Below are positions 28,176 to 37,663 of a DNA stretch of 37,697 nucleotides, in pieces. The notes beneath the pieces were generated by a model. It saw nothing but the letters and a program-made list of their open reading frames with translations. It made no database searches and had not been told where the DNA came from. Both the position numbers and the translations under genes were made by a program. Origin of the DNA: Nitrospirales bacterium (GTDB taxonomy: Bacteria; Nitrospirota; Nitrospiria; Nitrospirales; UBA8639); the NCBI GenBank assembly GCA_020027535.1, contig JAHRAK010000125.1, positions 1-37,697 on the forward strand, given 5' to 3'. Positions within the stretch are counted from its first letter, which is position 1. Every line of letters starts with the position of its first letter.

Positions 28176-28484
28176 ATGATCTTATTGGAATTCAGCATGT
28201 CTCCCCTGGGAAAAGGCGAAAGCGTGGGGAAATATGTCTCCCGATCTTTAAAGATTATCGACAAAAGCGGAGTCGATTACCGGCTGAATCCCATGGGGAC
28301 GGTGCTCGAAGGAGAATGGGACGAGGTGCTTGACGTGGTTCGTCAATGTTATGAGCGGATGAAGAAGGATTGCGACCGCGTCTCCTGTACGATGAAAGTT
28401 GATTATCGGAAAGGACACACGGGGCGCCTGAGCGGGAAAGTGGCCAGTGTGGAAAAACGGCTTAAGAAGAAATTGAAGACGTGA
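28176..28484 (+). CDS. MTH1187-family (YkoF-like) thiamine-binding protein
   Basis: MILLEFSMSPLGKGESVGKYVSRSLKIIDKSGVDYRLNPMGTVLEGEWDEVLDVV. Confidence 0.88.
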   Translation: MILLEFSMSPLGKGESVGKYVSRSLKIIDKSGVDYRLNPMGTVLEGEWDEVLDVVRQCYERMKKDCDRVSCTMKVDYRKGHTGRLSGKVASVEKRLKKKLKT

Positions 28485-29649
28485 AGTCCGTCAGGGGTTC
28501 ATACACGCGAGTCACTTTTGCCCCGAGATTGCAGAGAACCTCATAGGGAATCGAGTCCTGCCAGTTCGCCAGATCGTAGGCCGTGATCTCCTGATTTTCC
28601 GATTTGCCCATCAAAATCACGTCGTCACCCGGTTTGATCGTGGGGCCGTCGGTGACGTCGACGACGGTCATATCCATACAGATTCGCCCGACGATCGGGA
28701 AGCGTCGGTCGTGAATGATGACTTCTCCCGTATTGGAGAGCCGGCGGTTATACCCGTGGGCATAGCCGATGGGAAGAATCGCCAACCGGGAGTCCCGCCG
28801 CGTGCGATAGAGGTCACCGTAACCCACGGGTTCTCCTTTCCCGGCCGTTTTCATGTGCACGACTTTGGTCGTCAGGGACATGACCGGCTGAAGGGAAACA
28901 AGAGTGTTCCTGTCCGGCACCGGCGTGTACCCGTATAACAACAGTCCGGGGCGAACCATATCCAATTGAGCCTGAGGGTGCCAGAGTATCCCCGCGGTGT
29001 TGGCGGCATGCCGGCAGGGACGAGGCCCATTGACGGCATGCCGGCTCGAAACGGATTCGTGAAATTGATCGAGTTGGTGAAGGGTAAACGTCGGGTCGGG
29101 GTTATCGGCATCGGCCAGATGAGTCATGAGCCCCTGACACACGAGGGTGTGGGAAAACATGGGAGATTGCAAGAGGGGGCGCACCTCTTGGGAGGCGAAT
29201 CCCAAGCGTCTCATGCCGGTGTCCACCTCGACGTGAACGGGGTAGGGGCGAAGGTCTTGTGAAACTTCTCGGCTCAGGGCATGCACGGTGTCGGCATCGG
29301 AGAGCGTGGGAATCAGGTTGGCCTGCACGAGATCCTTGACTTGCCCGGGTAAGATCCCACCCATCACGATAATGTCTTCGAGTATTCCGGCTTTTCGCAG
29401 GAACACTCCTTCTTGTACCGTGGCCACGCCGAATCGTCGGACGTCGAGTTGCGACAGGGCTTCGGCGATGGCGATGCACCCATGGCCATAGCCATCGGCT
29501 TTGATCACCGCCAAAATTTCAACGTGCGGTGCGAGAACGCGACGAAGTTCACGGAGATTATGCGCAACGGCGTGAAGATGAATGGTAGCCAGAGTCGGTG
29601 ACAGCGAGGAAGAAGCGGTCACGGAGGCTGGGGACGCGGGAGAGGACAT
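28462..29649 (-). CDS. alr: Alanine racemase
   Basis: ILAVIKADGYGHGCIAIAEAL PLP-Lys motif; VGRICMDMTVVDVTD; IPYEVLCNLGAKVTRVY. Confidence 0.93.
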   Translation of the reverse strand: MSSPASPASVTASSSLSPTLATIHLHAVAHNLRELRRVLAPHVEILAVIKADGYGHGCIAIAEALSQLDVRRFGVATVQEGVFLRKAGILEDIIVMGGILPGQVKDLVQANLIPTLSDADTVHALSREVSQDLRPYPVHVEVDTGMRRLGFASQEVRPLLQSPMFSHTLVCQGLMTHLADADNPDPTFTLHQLDQFHESVSSRHAVNGPRPCRHAANTAGILWHPQAQLDMVRPGLLLYGYTPVPDRNTLVSLQPVMSLTTKVVHMKTAGKGEPVGYGDLYRTRRDSRLAILPIGYAHGYNRRLSNTGEVIIHDRRFPIVGRICMDMTVVDVTDGPTIKPGDDVILMGKSENQEITAYDLANWQDSIPYEVLCNLGAKVTRVYEPLTDFTSSISS

Positions 29650-30209
29650 TAAATCTCTAAGATTTCTTCCTCTTTTTTCTTGAGAAGTTCATCGACCAGC
29701 TTGATCTTGTCGTCCACGATTTTTTGAATATTCGCCTCGCCGCGGCGCAAGTCGTCTTCGGTAATCGTTGAGTCTTTTTGGAGGCGCTTGAGTTCATCAT
29801 TCCCCTCTCGACGAATGCCCCGAATGTGGATTTTCGTCTCTTCCCCGTATTTTCGACACACTTTCACGAATTCCTTTCGACGTTCCTCGCTTAAGGCGGA
29901 AATCGGAATACGAATCACCTTTCCGTCGTTGGACGGATTCAAGCCGAGATCAGAGGAAAGAATGGCCTTTTCAATGTCTTTCATGCTGGTGGGGTCCCAC
30001 GGCTGGACCATGATTAACCGGCTGTCAGGCATCGAGAGGTTCCCGACCTGTTGCAAGGGGGTCGGCGTCCCATAGTAATCAACTTTAATATGATCGAGGA
30101 GCGACAAGGAAGCCCGACTGCCTCTGATCGAGGCGAGTTCTTTTTTAAGGTGCTCGAGGGCGCCATCCATTTTTTGTGCGAGTTTGTCAATCGTTGTCTG
30201 GGACGACAT
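29649..30209 (-). CDS. frr: Ribosome recycling factor
   Basis: ALEHLKKELASIRGSRASLSLLDHIKVDYYGTPTPLQQVGNLSMPDSRLIMVQPWD. Confidence 0.95.
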   Translation of the reverse strand: MSSQTTIDKLAQKMDGALEHLKKELASIRGSRASLSLLDHIKVDYYGTPTPLQQVGNLSMPDSRLIMVQPWDPTSMKDIEKAILSSDLGLNPSNDGKVIRIPISALSEERRKEFVKVCRKYGEETKIHIRGIRREGNDELKRLQKDSTITEDDLRRGEANIQKIVDDKIKLVDELLKKKEEEILEI

Positions 30210-30221
30210 GATGAACCCCGG

Positions 30222-30950
30222 TTACGTGAGGACCGCGTCTTGTTTCACGAGGGTCCCGATTTTCTCTCCCAGGACCACGCGTTTCAAATTGCCCGGTTCG
30301 GTGAGATTGAACACGATCAAGGGAAGATTGTTATCCATGCACAGCGTAATGGCCGTGGCATCCATGACCTTCAAGCTTTTGTTGAGTATGGAAAGGAATG
30401 GCAGTTCATCAAACATTTTTGCCGACGGGTTATTCAGCGGATCGGAATCATAAATTCCGTTGACCTTGGTTCCCTTCAAGATCACGTCGGCCTTAATTTC
30501 CATCGCTCGCAGGGCCGCGGCCGTGTCCGTCGTAAAATACGGGTTCCCGGTGCCGGAGGCAAAAATCACGACCCGTTTTTTTTCAAGGTGCCGGATGGCC
30601 CGTCGCCGGATGTAGCTCTCGGCTAACTGCCTCATTTCGATGGCCGATAACACGCGCGTGGAGACCCCGGCTTTCTCAAGCGCGTTTTGTAACGCAAGGG
30701 CATTCAGCATGGTTGCAAGCATGCCCATGTAGTCGGCAGCCGCGCGTTCCATCCCGTCTGCGCTGGCGGCGATGCCTCGAAAAATATTCCCGCCGCCGAT
30801 AACCAACGCGACCTCGACTTCCATATTCACGACCTCGTGAATCTCATCGGCGAGCGTCGTGAGGATATCGGGGGCAATGCCGTAGGTTTGTTCCCCTGCA
30901 AGCATTTCCCCACTGATTTTGAGGAGAATGCGGTGGTACTGAATAGGCAT
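30222..30950 (-). CDS. pyrH: Uridylate kinase
   Basis: [46 protein letters not shown]. Confidence 0.95.
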   Translation of the reverse strand: MPIQYHRILLKISGEMLAGEQTYGIAPDILTTLADEIHEVVNMEVEVALVIGGGNIFRGIAASADGMERAAADYMGMLATMLNALALQNALEKAGVSTRVLSAIEMRQLAESYIRRRAIRHLEKKRVVIFASGTGNPYFTTDTAAALRAMEIKADVILKGTKVNGIYDSDPLNNPSAKMFDELPFLSILNKSLKVMDATAITLCMDNNLPLIVFNLTEPGNLKRVVLGEKIGTLVKQDAVLT

Positions 30951-31546
30951 CAGTCCTGGCCTAGTTGGTATCGCGTAAAACGGGCAATGCTGATGTTTTC
31001 ACCAAGTTTGGCAATTTTTTGTGTGAGGATTTCGGTGATCGTGACGTTGGGATCTTTGATGAAACTTTGCTCAAGGAGGCACTGTTCCTGGTAGAACTTC
31101 TCTAATTTACCTTGAACGATTTTTTCAATGGCGGCGGCAGGTTTCCCGAGTTCTTTCGCCTGTGCCAGGTAAATGGCCTTTTCCCGTTCGACTTGCTCGG
31201 GGGCGACTTGGTCGCGTTTGACGTAGGCAGGACTGGCGGCAGCAATTTGCAGGGCGACGTCTTTGACCAATTCCTGAAATTCGTCATTGCGAGCGACAAA
31301 GTCCGTTTCACAATTGACTTCGACAAGGACGCCGATTTTGCTCCCGGCGTGGATATAGGATGAGACGACGCCTTCCTTGGTTTCCCGCCCGGCTTTCTTT
31401 TGAGCCGCGGCCAGACCGCGTTGACGAAGGAGGTCAATGGCTTTTTCAATATCCGAATCGGTTTCTTTCAGCGCGTTTTGACAATCAAGGATTCCGGCTC
31501 CTGTCTTGCCGCGTAGTTCTTTCACCAAGGTACCCATGCTGGACAT
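30950..31546 (-). CDS. tsf: Elongation factor Ts (short form)
   Basis: [41 protein letters not shown]. Confidence 0.95.
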   Translation of the reverse strand: MSSMGTLVKELRGKTGAGILDCQNALKETDSDIEKAIDLLRQRGLAAAQKKAGRETKEGVVSSYIHAGSKIGVLVEVNCETDFVARNDEFQELVKDVALQIAAASPAYVKRDQVAPEQVEREKAIYLAQAKELGKPAAAIEKIVQGKLEKFYQEQCLLEQSFIKDPNVTITEILTQKIAKLGENISIARFTRYQLGQD

Positions 31547-31599
31547 CGCGTATCCTTCTCCCTTATTTGGCTAAAGATGAAAATATTGCCGACGGCGTT

Positions 31600-32409
31600 C
31601 TATGAGGAAGGCGCTTGAACGCTTTCCACCTGACTCTCGGTTGAACGGGCGGAGATCAAGTCGGTCATAATGGTGTCTTCTTCTCCTCCACTCGAATCCT
31701 CCTGCTTGTTTCGAAGGGCCTGGCCCTCCAGACAGGCGTCTGCAATCTGAGCGGTAAAGAGTTTCAATGAGCGGATGGCATCATCGTTTCCGGGGATTGG
31801 AAAATCAATCCGGGTGGGATCACAATTGGTATCCACGATGGCCACAACGGGAATGCCCAAACGATTGGCTTCCTTGACGGTAATGTGTTGAATGCGCGTG
31901 TCGAGGACGTAGATACATCCGGGCAAATTCTCCATTGTCTTGATGCCGCCCAAATATTTCTCCAGTTTGCCCCGCTCTTTTTCCATCAGCAACACTTCTT
32001 TTTTCTTCAGCCGTTCATGGGTTCCATCGGTTTGAGCGGCTTCGAGTTTCTTGAGTTGGCGGATACTTTTCCTGATCGTTTCGAAATTGGTGAGCATACC
32101 CCCCAGCCAGCGTTGGGTGACGTAATACATTCCACATCGCGTGGCTTCTTCTTCAACGATGTCGATGGCTTGACGTTTGGTGCCCACGAAGAGGACCGAT
32201 TCCCCGGCCGCAACGGTATCCCGGACAAAAGTATAGGCGTCGAGAAAGAATTTAGCGGTTTGTTGTAAATCAATGAGATAGATGCCGTTTCTTTCTCCGA
32301 AGAGATAAGACTTCATTTTGGGATTCCAACGATTGGTTTGATGTCCAAAATGTACGCCTGCTTCTAACATGTCTTTGATGGATACCATATTGGGGTTTTT
32401 CGCCTCCAT
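31600..32409 (-). CDS. rpsB: 30S ribosomal protein S2
   Basis: [66 protein letters not shown]. Confidence 0.96.
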   Translation of the reverse strand: MEAKNPNMVSIKDMLEAGVHFGHQTNRWNPKMKSYLFGERNGIYLIDLQQTAKFFLDAYTFVRDTVAAGESVLFVGTKRQAIDIVEEEATRCGMYYVTQRWLGGMLTNFETIRKSIRQLKKLEAAQTDGTHERLKKKEVLLMEKERGKLEKYLGGIKTMENLPGCIYVLDTRIQHITVKEANRLGIPVVAIVDTNCDPTRIDFPIPGNDDAIRSLKLFTAQIADACLEGQALRNKQEDSSGGEEDTIMTDLISARSTESQVESVQAPSS

Positions 32410-32452
32410 TCAAGTAGGGATATTAGGAAACTTCGCCATCGTTTCAAAAAGG

Positions 32453-32497
32453 GACTCTGATGAGAGTCGTACCACACGGCCAAGGGCGAGTCCGCCC
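32453..32497 (-). promoter_or_regulatory. Two small hairpins in the putative rpsB leader
   Basis: gactct-gatg-agagtc (32453-32468), followed on the minus strand by CCCTTTTT, and gggcg-agtc-cgccc (32484-32497). Confidence 0.4.
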
Positions 32498-32515
32498 AAT
32501 TAATAAACCAAAAAG

Positions 32516-32544
32516 ATTTAACATACCCCTTGTTTTTAATGCAA
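32516..32544 (-). promoter_or_regulatory. Sigma70-like promoter for rpsB
   Basis: Minus strand TTGCAT (32544-32539), 17-nt spacer, TTAAAT (32521-32516). Confidence 0.5.
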
Positions 32545-32866
32545 GGTCAATTGCCATGCTTTCCTGTAAAAGAGCAAAACGACGTAGGAACCGACGCCCT
32601 CGCCGACGGAGCCTGGTGAGAAATGCGGGTTAGGGGAGCTTGAAGCTTTGACGGGGATTCCTGAATGCCGGTAGAGTGATTTTTTGTTTGATGGATGACC
32701 TCTGTGTGCCGGATGAGGGGTTCACACTCATCCCTCGCGGCCATTGTCGGCGAATGAATGAACGTATACCGGAATGGCAACAAAGGGTGGGGCTTCCGGT
32801 GTGAAAACCTTTGAATAGTCAACACAATCATACGTTATTCACGATTTTTGAAATGAGGGTTTAAGA

Positions 32867-34222
32867 ATGGTTGAAGTTCCTATCAAATTGTATATTCAGG
32901 GTCTTGCCAAACAAGCCAATGCCGCGACTCGTGCCCTGTCGTTGATGACGGGGCATGACCGTGCCTTGGCCCTCAGAGCCATGGCGGAACAGTTGGAAGC
33001 GAGCATGGAAGACGTATTGGCGGCCAATCAACAGGATCTCGATGCCATTCCTAAGGAACGGGGGATGGAGGAGTATCGGAAAGCGAGAAAACAGATATCC
33101 GTGACGGAAGAAAATCTTCTCGATCTCGTCGCCTTTATTCGTGGGATTGCGGAGGAACCTGATCCCACGGGCGAAGTGTCGCAGGGCTGGGTGACGCAGG
33201 AAGGTTTGCAGATTCATCGGGTTCGTGTCCCTATCGGGGTGATCGCCGTCATTTCCGAATATGGTCCGTCCGTGGTCGCCGAATCGTTTGCGATGTGTCT
33301 CCGGTCGGGAAACGTGTGTGTGGTGCGGGGCGGCAAGGAATGGTTTGCGACCAATGCTGCAGTGGCCAAAGTCTTGCGTGATACGGCGGAACAACACGGC
33401 GTCCCTCAGGGGGCTCTCACGTTTGTGGATCGCCCCGACCGTGAGGGCGTGCTTGAATTGACCCGATTGCGAAACATGGTTCACGGCGTCGTTCCCAAAG
33501 GAAAAGCGAGCTTGCGCAAAGCCGTGATGGAGCAGTCCCGGGTCCCGGTCTTGGGGTATGACGGCGGAGTGTGTCACGTCTACGTCGATAAAGAGGCGGA
33601 CGTGCCGTTGGCTCAAGGGATCGTGGTGAATTCCAAGATTCAGGATCCGTTTGCCACCAATGCCGCCGATACGGTGTTAGTCCATCAGGCCATCGCACGG
33701 CAGTTGCTGCCGGGCCTGCTCCGGCGATTGCTCAGTGAATTTACGGTGGATCTTATCGGCTGTCCGAAAACCATCTCCATGATGGGAATCATGGCCATGA
33801 CCGGGCATAAGGGGATTCGAGCAGCCACGGACGAGGATTGGGAACAAAAGAGGCAGTCCCTGACCCTGGGAATTAAAGTCGTCAAGGATCTCGACGAAGG
33901 CATTGCACACATTGCGGCCTTTGGGCCGGGGCATACCGATACCATCGTGACCCGTCAATATGAAACCGCGATGCGATTCGTCCGGGAAGTGGATTCCGGC
34001 TCGGTGTTGGTGAATGCTTCGACCCGCTTGCATTCAGGGCCGCAAATGGATTTGGGCGAGGAACTGGGAGTGAATACAGCTCATTTCCACGTGAGAGGGC
34101 CGTTGACGCTCCGATCCCTGACGACTGAAAAATACGTCGGGTTTGGATCCGGCCAATTACGACAGCCTCATCCCGTTCCTCAGGCCTACGAAGATGCGAT
34201 GATGTTATCGGCGAAATTCTAG
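32867..34222 (+). CDS. ProA-like glutamate-5-semialdehyde dehydrogenase homologue lacking the expected catalytic Cys
   Basis: VRVPIGVIAVISEYGPSVVAESFAMCLRSGNVCVVRGGKEW; GVCHVYVDKEAD; FVREVDSGSVLVNASTRLHSGPQMDLGEELGVNT; NSKIQDPFATNAADTVLV at the active-site segment. Confidence 0.85.
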   Translation: MVEVPIKLYIQGLAKQANAATRALSLMTGHDRALALRAMAEQLEASMEDVLAANQQDLDAIPKERGMEEYRKARKQISVTEENLLDLVAFIRGIAEEPDPTGEVSQGWVTQEGLQIHRVRVPIGVIAVISEYGPSVVAESFAMCLRSGNVCVVRGGKEWFATNAAVAKVLRDTAEQHGVPQGALTFVDRPDREGVLELTRLRNMVHGVVPKGKASLRKAVMEQSRVPVLGYDGGVCHVYVDKEADVPLAQGIVVNSKIQDPFATNAADTVLVHQAIARQLLPGLLRRLLSEFTVDLIGCPKTISMMGIMAMTGHKGIRAATDEDWEQKRQSLTLGIKVVKDLDEGIAHIAAFGPGHTDTIVTRQYETAMRFVREVDSGSVLVNASTRLHSGPQMDLGEELGVNTAHFHVRGPLTLRSLTTEKYVGFGSGQLRQPHPVPQAYEDAMMLSAKF

Positions 34223-34275
34223 GAATTTCGTCGAATTCTCTCTTCCAACGGGGCCCACGGCCCGGTTTCGCGCTC

Positions 34276-35718
34276 ATGGCCAAATTGGACATTGCCCGGC
34301 ATCTTGCCGCATGGGGACTTCGCGGGTTTTCCGATGAAGATTCCTATTATGCCTGGCAACGACAATCCTTATCCGGAGAGCAACTTCGGCTTCTTCAGCA
34401 AGCGGTTCAAACCCGTCACGAAGGAGGGGACGCGGATCAGGAATTTTATGATCTGGCGGCATCCCCAGACGTTCTTCCTGTTTTATACAGCCAGCGATAC
34501 GGCTACTATCACGTGCTCGGCCCCGCGATCGCGGACGTGCTGGAAGCCGGGCAGCAGGTTTTGGACGTCGGGTGCGGGGTCGGGATTCTCACGACCTGGT
34601 ACGCGACCTGTTTCCCTGACGTGACGTTTCTGGGTATTGATCGGTCTCTGAAATCGATTGAAGTGGCGCGGCGGTTTGCTCAATCGGTTCATCTCGAGAA
34701 CGTGAGCTTTCGCCATTGCGAAATGCCTCAAGACGAGATCCCCTGGACATTTGATACCATCGTGTCCACTCAGGCTCTTTTTCAATCGGAATCCGATCCG
34801 GGGCTTCCGAGTCGGAGTTGGACGACCTTTGAACGTGATCGGGATACACGGCAACAACGGAGTCTGGAAGAGAGGACGGGCATCGGTCTTCGTTTGGACC
34901 GGCTGTTGCAAGTGCTGGCTCCCTCGGGCCGGTTCGTGTGCTTTGAAAAGGCCGTTCACCTGGGAAGACGCGTGTTGTTCCAGCGGGCCTTGGAATCGAG
35001 AGGGTGTGTTCCGGTTGCGGATCCGCGGTTGCTGACGTATTCAGAACTCGGGGAGCCGGTTGAGGAGGGGCCTTTGTACGTGATGAAACGAGGTGCCGTT
35101 TTTCCTGCCGTGGCGTTACGGGAGGACGTGCGACCTGATCCGCAACAGGGGGTGTATCGTTGCCAAGGCACCCATGCGGATTTCGTGTATGCCAAGTTGA
35201 CGAAAAATGACACGCATTCGGAAAAGGTGGTTGAGAAGTTCGGAGACAAGAATGGCTGGCACGAAACGGGACGAACGGGTGGGGGGTTGGGCTATGTCCG
35301 TCTCATGATTCATGCGACGTTTTCGGGTCTTTTGGTTGGAGCGATGGAATTGCAGCCCCTGATGGTTGATCTTGTCAGGCATGAACTGAAACAAGGCCGA
35401 GAGCCTATCGAGACTCGCCTGATACGTATCTGGCCGGAACAGGAGAGCGGTCCACTCGAAGAGACTCCTCTTTATGAAAACCATTTTCCTGTGGCCGAGC
35501 AGGTGTGGCAACAGCTTCCGGATCGGGTGGTCCTGCGAGAGCAGACCGACGAGGAAGCGGATGGGCGACAACGGCACATCGAATACGGGCGCTGTGCCGG
35601 AAATCTCCATTACCTGTATTGGGCGAATACCTTTGATCAACGGCAAATCGTGATCATGGAGCAGGAGCGAAGCGCCCTCTTGGAGACCTATTATTCCGAA
35701 GCAACCGGTGAGCGATAG
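34276..35718 (+). CDS. SAM-dependent class I methyltransferase with an unknown C-terminal domain
   Basis: VLDVGCGVGILTTWYATCFPDVTFLGIDRSLKSIEVARRFA; ~200-aa C-terminal region not recognised. Confidence 0.8.
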   Translation: MAKLDIARHLAAWGLRGFSDEDSYYAWQRQSLSGEQLRLLQQAVQTRHEGGDADQEFYDLAASPDVLPVLYSQRYGYYHVLGPAIADVLEAGQQVLDVGCGVGILTTWYATCFPDVTFLGIDRSLKSIEVARRFAQSVHLENVSFRHCEMPQDEIPWTFDTIVSTQALFQSESDPGLPSRSWTTFERDRDTRQQRSLEERTGIGLRLDRLLQVLAPSGRFVCFEKAVHLGRRVLFQRALESRGCVPVADPRLLTYSELGEPVEEGPLYVMKRGAVFPAVALREDVRPDPQQGVYRCQGTHADFVYAKLTKNDTHSEKVVEKFGDKNGWHETGRTGGGLGYVRLMIHATFSGLLVGAMELQPLMVDLVRHELKQGREPIETRLIRIWPEQESGPLEETPLYENHFPVAEQVWQQLPDRVVLREQTDEEADGRQRHIEYGRCAGNLHYLYWANTFDQRQIVIMEQERSALLETYYSEATGER

Positions 35719-35767
35719 AGAATGGTTCAGGAGGGAAGGCGGCTTTTTCAGGATTCTGCCGGAAGAA

Positions 35768-35843
35768 TGGTGGCGGTGGAGGGTTTCGAACCCCCGGCCC
35801 GCGGCTTATGAGTCCGCTGCTCTACCACCTGAGCTACACCGCC
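35768..35843 (-). tRNA. tRNA-Met (anticodon CAT), 3' CCA encoded
   Basis: Minus strand GGCGGTGTAGCTCAGGTGGTAGAGCAGCGGACTCATAAGCCGCGGGCCGGGGGTTCGAAACCCTCCACCGCCACCA; perfect 7-bp acceptor stem. Confidence 0.93.
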
Positions 35844-35935
35844 ACGTGTCGTTCCATGATGGATATACCACATGGCATGATTTGCCGACAATGTGTATTC
35901 ATTTAGGAGATGTGTCTTCAAGTTCTCTCTCCTCG

Positions 35936-35974
35936 TTTCCTCTCCCTTGATGGGAGAGGATTAAGGTGAGGGTG
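35936..35974. repeat. CTCTCCC...GGTGAGGGTGAG repeat copy
   Basis: tttcctctcccttgatgggagaggattaaggtgagggtgag, like 3811-3863. Confidence 0.7.
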
Positions 35975-36024
35975 AGTGGAAGCTCAAGCAGCCTGAGGCA
36001 TGGCCCTGGCATCGCACCGTGTAG

Positions 36025-36066
36025 ACCCCCTCACCCTGCCCTCTCCCTCTAGGGGAGAGGATTTAA
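36025..36066. repeat. CCCCCTCACCCTGCCCTCTCCC...GGGGAGAGG repeat copy
   Basis: accccctcaccctgccctctccctctaggggagagg; abuts the stop codon of the 36063-37262 gene. Confidence 0.7.
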
Positions 36067-37262
36067 GTGGTGCGTTTGTCGTCGATTTCCCCGGCCAGCG
36101 CATTCAAAACCCCGAGTGCCTGTTCACTGAGTTCGGCCGTTTGTTCATCGGGTTGGTGGGCGGGGAGTGCATCGTCTTTGGATTTTGGTCTTGTGGTTTT
36201 GAGGAGTTCTTCTTCGAGCTCATCCAGCGTAGGTTCGGAGTCGGATTGGATGGCAAACAACCGCTGCAGGGCAAAGATGGCCCGGGCATGGCTGTGCCAG
36301 GGCCCACTATGTTCACTGTCATGAACGCGAGTGATCAGTTGCCAAAAGCCCGATTCGGCTGTTTCAGGTATGGTGCCGTCCGCCAAGGTCTTGAGTTTTT
36401 CAATCAGCGCCTCTTCCGTTCGCTCAATGCCGGGGATGAAGGTGACAATCGAACGCTGAGTGGGCCGTCTGGAAAGAACGCGTAGCGTCTCTCTCCAGAG
36501 ATCCGGGTACGCTTGCTGAGAGCCTGATGACGCCGATTCTTCATCGAGTTTTGCCTGGAGAGCCGTGATGTATTGGGTTAACGCCTTGACCTTTCTTGCG
36601 GAAAGGCTTCCCAGCGGAATTCCCCAAATATGAGCGACTTCGTGATCCTGCAGGGAGGAGATCCCCGAGAGTTCATACTCCTGCTCGGCATTTTTCAGTC
36701 GCCGTCGTTGCCGTTCACGTCGTCGGAGCAGGGTCTGATATTCAACAAGCAGCCGTTCGCGGTGAAAGTCGTCTTCGGAGATTTCTTCTTGTTCCAAGGT
36801 GCGGTCCAACCGTCGGATTTCCGGTTTCGGGAGTGCGGATACGGCCGTTTTTTTGCGTTCCTTCAACTCCGTCCGGTCAACCTGAAATTTCGAAGTGAGC
36901 AATCCTTCAGCCGCCAGAATGGTTAAATCGGCCAGAGCTATTTGCTTTTTTAGGTATTCGACCTGGAGCCAGGGACGTTCGCGTTTTTGACGAAGAAACC
37001 CGCTGTATTGTCCGATTCGCCCGGTGACCTCATGGATAGCAGCCACAAGCGAGGTTCTTTTCTTGGGTTGATCCCCGGCCATAAAACGAGAGTCCGGCTG
37101 ATCCTCCACGATAAATTGAATATCCTCTTCAGACGGTTCCAGGTACTGAAGGAGGAGCAGGCGGACCATGATCCGGCTTTGTACGGGAAGCGTCTCAATG
37201 ACGGTTTCGATGAGTTCAAACGTGAGCGGCGAATGAGTGATGGCTGTGGTCATGTTCGTCAC
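36063..37262 (-). CDS. Hypothetical protein, charged/coiled-coil-like central region
   Basis: 399-aa ORF; start overlaps the upstream ORF stop (ATGA-type coupling). Confidence 0.75.
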   Translation of the reverse strand: MTNMTTAITHSPLTFELIETVIETLPVQSRIMVRLLLLQYLEPSEEDIQFIVEDQPDSRFMAGDQPKKRTSLVAAIHEVTGRIGQYSGFLRQKRERPWLQVEYLKKQIALADLTILAAEGLLTSKFQVDRTELKERKKTAVSALPKPEIRRLDRTLEQEEISEDDFHRERLLVEYQTLLRRRERQRRRLKNAEQEYELSGISSLQDHEVAHIWGIPLGSLSARKVKALTQYITALQAKLDEESASSGSQQAYPDLWRETLRVLSRRPTQRSIVTFIPGIERTEEALIEKLKTLADGTIPETAESGFWQLITRVHDSEHSGPWHSHARAIFALQRLFAIQSDSEPTLDELEEELLKTTRPKSKDDALPAHQPDEQTAELSEQALGVLNALAGEIDDKRTT

Positions 37263-37480
37263 GCTTCGTCTTTCGTTTCCAAATATTGTGCAACGTATTC
37301 ACGGACGTCTTGAATCATTCCTTCGGCGTACAACTTTCGAGGAATTTTTACGACGTGCAGGTCTTCCAGTTTCATGCCTCGCTCGAGAGCCCATTCTTCA
37401 TCGGAATACAGCGTGACGGCGCCGTCCGGATGACGGTACACGAACAGGATGTCATTTTCTTGATCACGAGTCTCTTCCAT
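37259..37480 (-). CDS. Hypothetical small protein
   Basis: MEETRDQENDILFVYRHPDGAVTLYSDEEWALERG...; the ORF track opens at 37522 but the internal Met gives a more natural start. Confidence 0.65.
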   Translation of the reverse strand: MEETRDQENDILFVYRHPDGAVTLYSDEEWALERGMKLEDLHVVKIPRKLYAEGMIQDVREYVAQYLETKDEA

Positions 37481-37543
37481 AGGCCTAACGAAGCGCGATG
37501 CTTTCGGGATAGCACACCACAATAAACTCTGTCAAAAGAATCC

Positions 37544-37577
37544 CTCATGCAGGGCGGATACGCAGGTCCGCCCCTAC
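37544..37577. repeat. GGGCGGATACGCAGGTCCGCCCCTAC palindromic repeat
   Basis: gcagggcggatacgcaggtccgcccctac, inverted repeat gggcgga/tccgccc. Confidence 0.6.
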
Positions 37578-37579
37578 TG

Positions 37580-37663
37580 AACCCCCCTTCCCCCCTTATC
37601 AGGGGGGAGAGGAGTTCTGCCGTCCCCCTGAGAAGGGGGATTGAGGGGGTTGTCTTTCAAAGG
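37580..37663 (+). repeat. CCCCCTTATCAGGGGG and CCCCCTGAGAAGGGGGATTGAGGGGGTTGT repeats
   Basis: Same families as at 4-84 and 4107-4142. Confidence 0.8.

Noticed and set aside
35708-35950. 80-aa ORF after the methyltransferase
   Set aside because: It runs through the antisense of tRNA-Met (RWRVSNPRPAAYESAALPPELHRH is the usual tRNA-antisense peptide).
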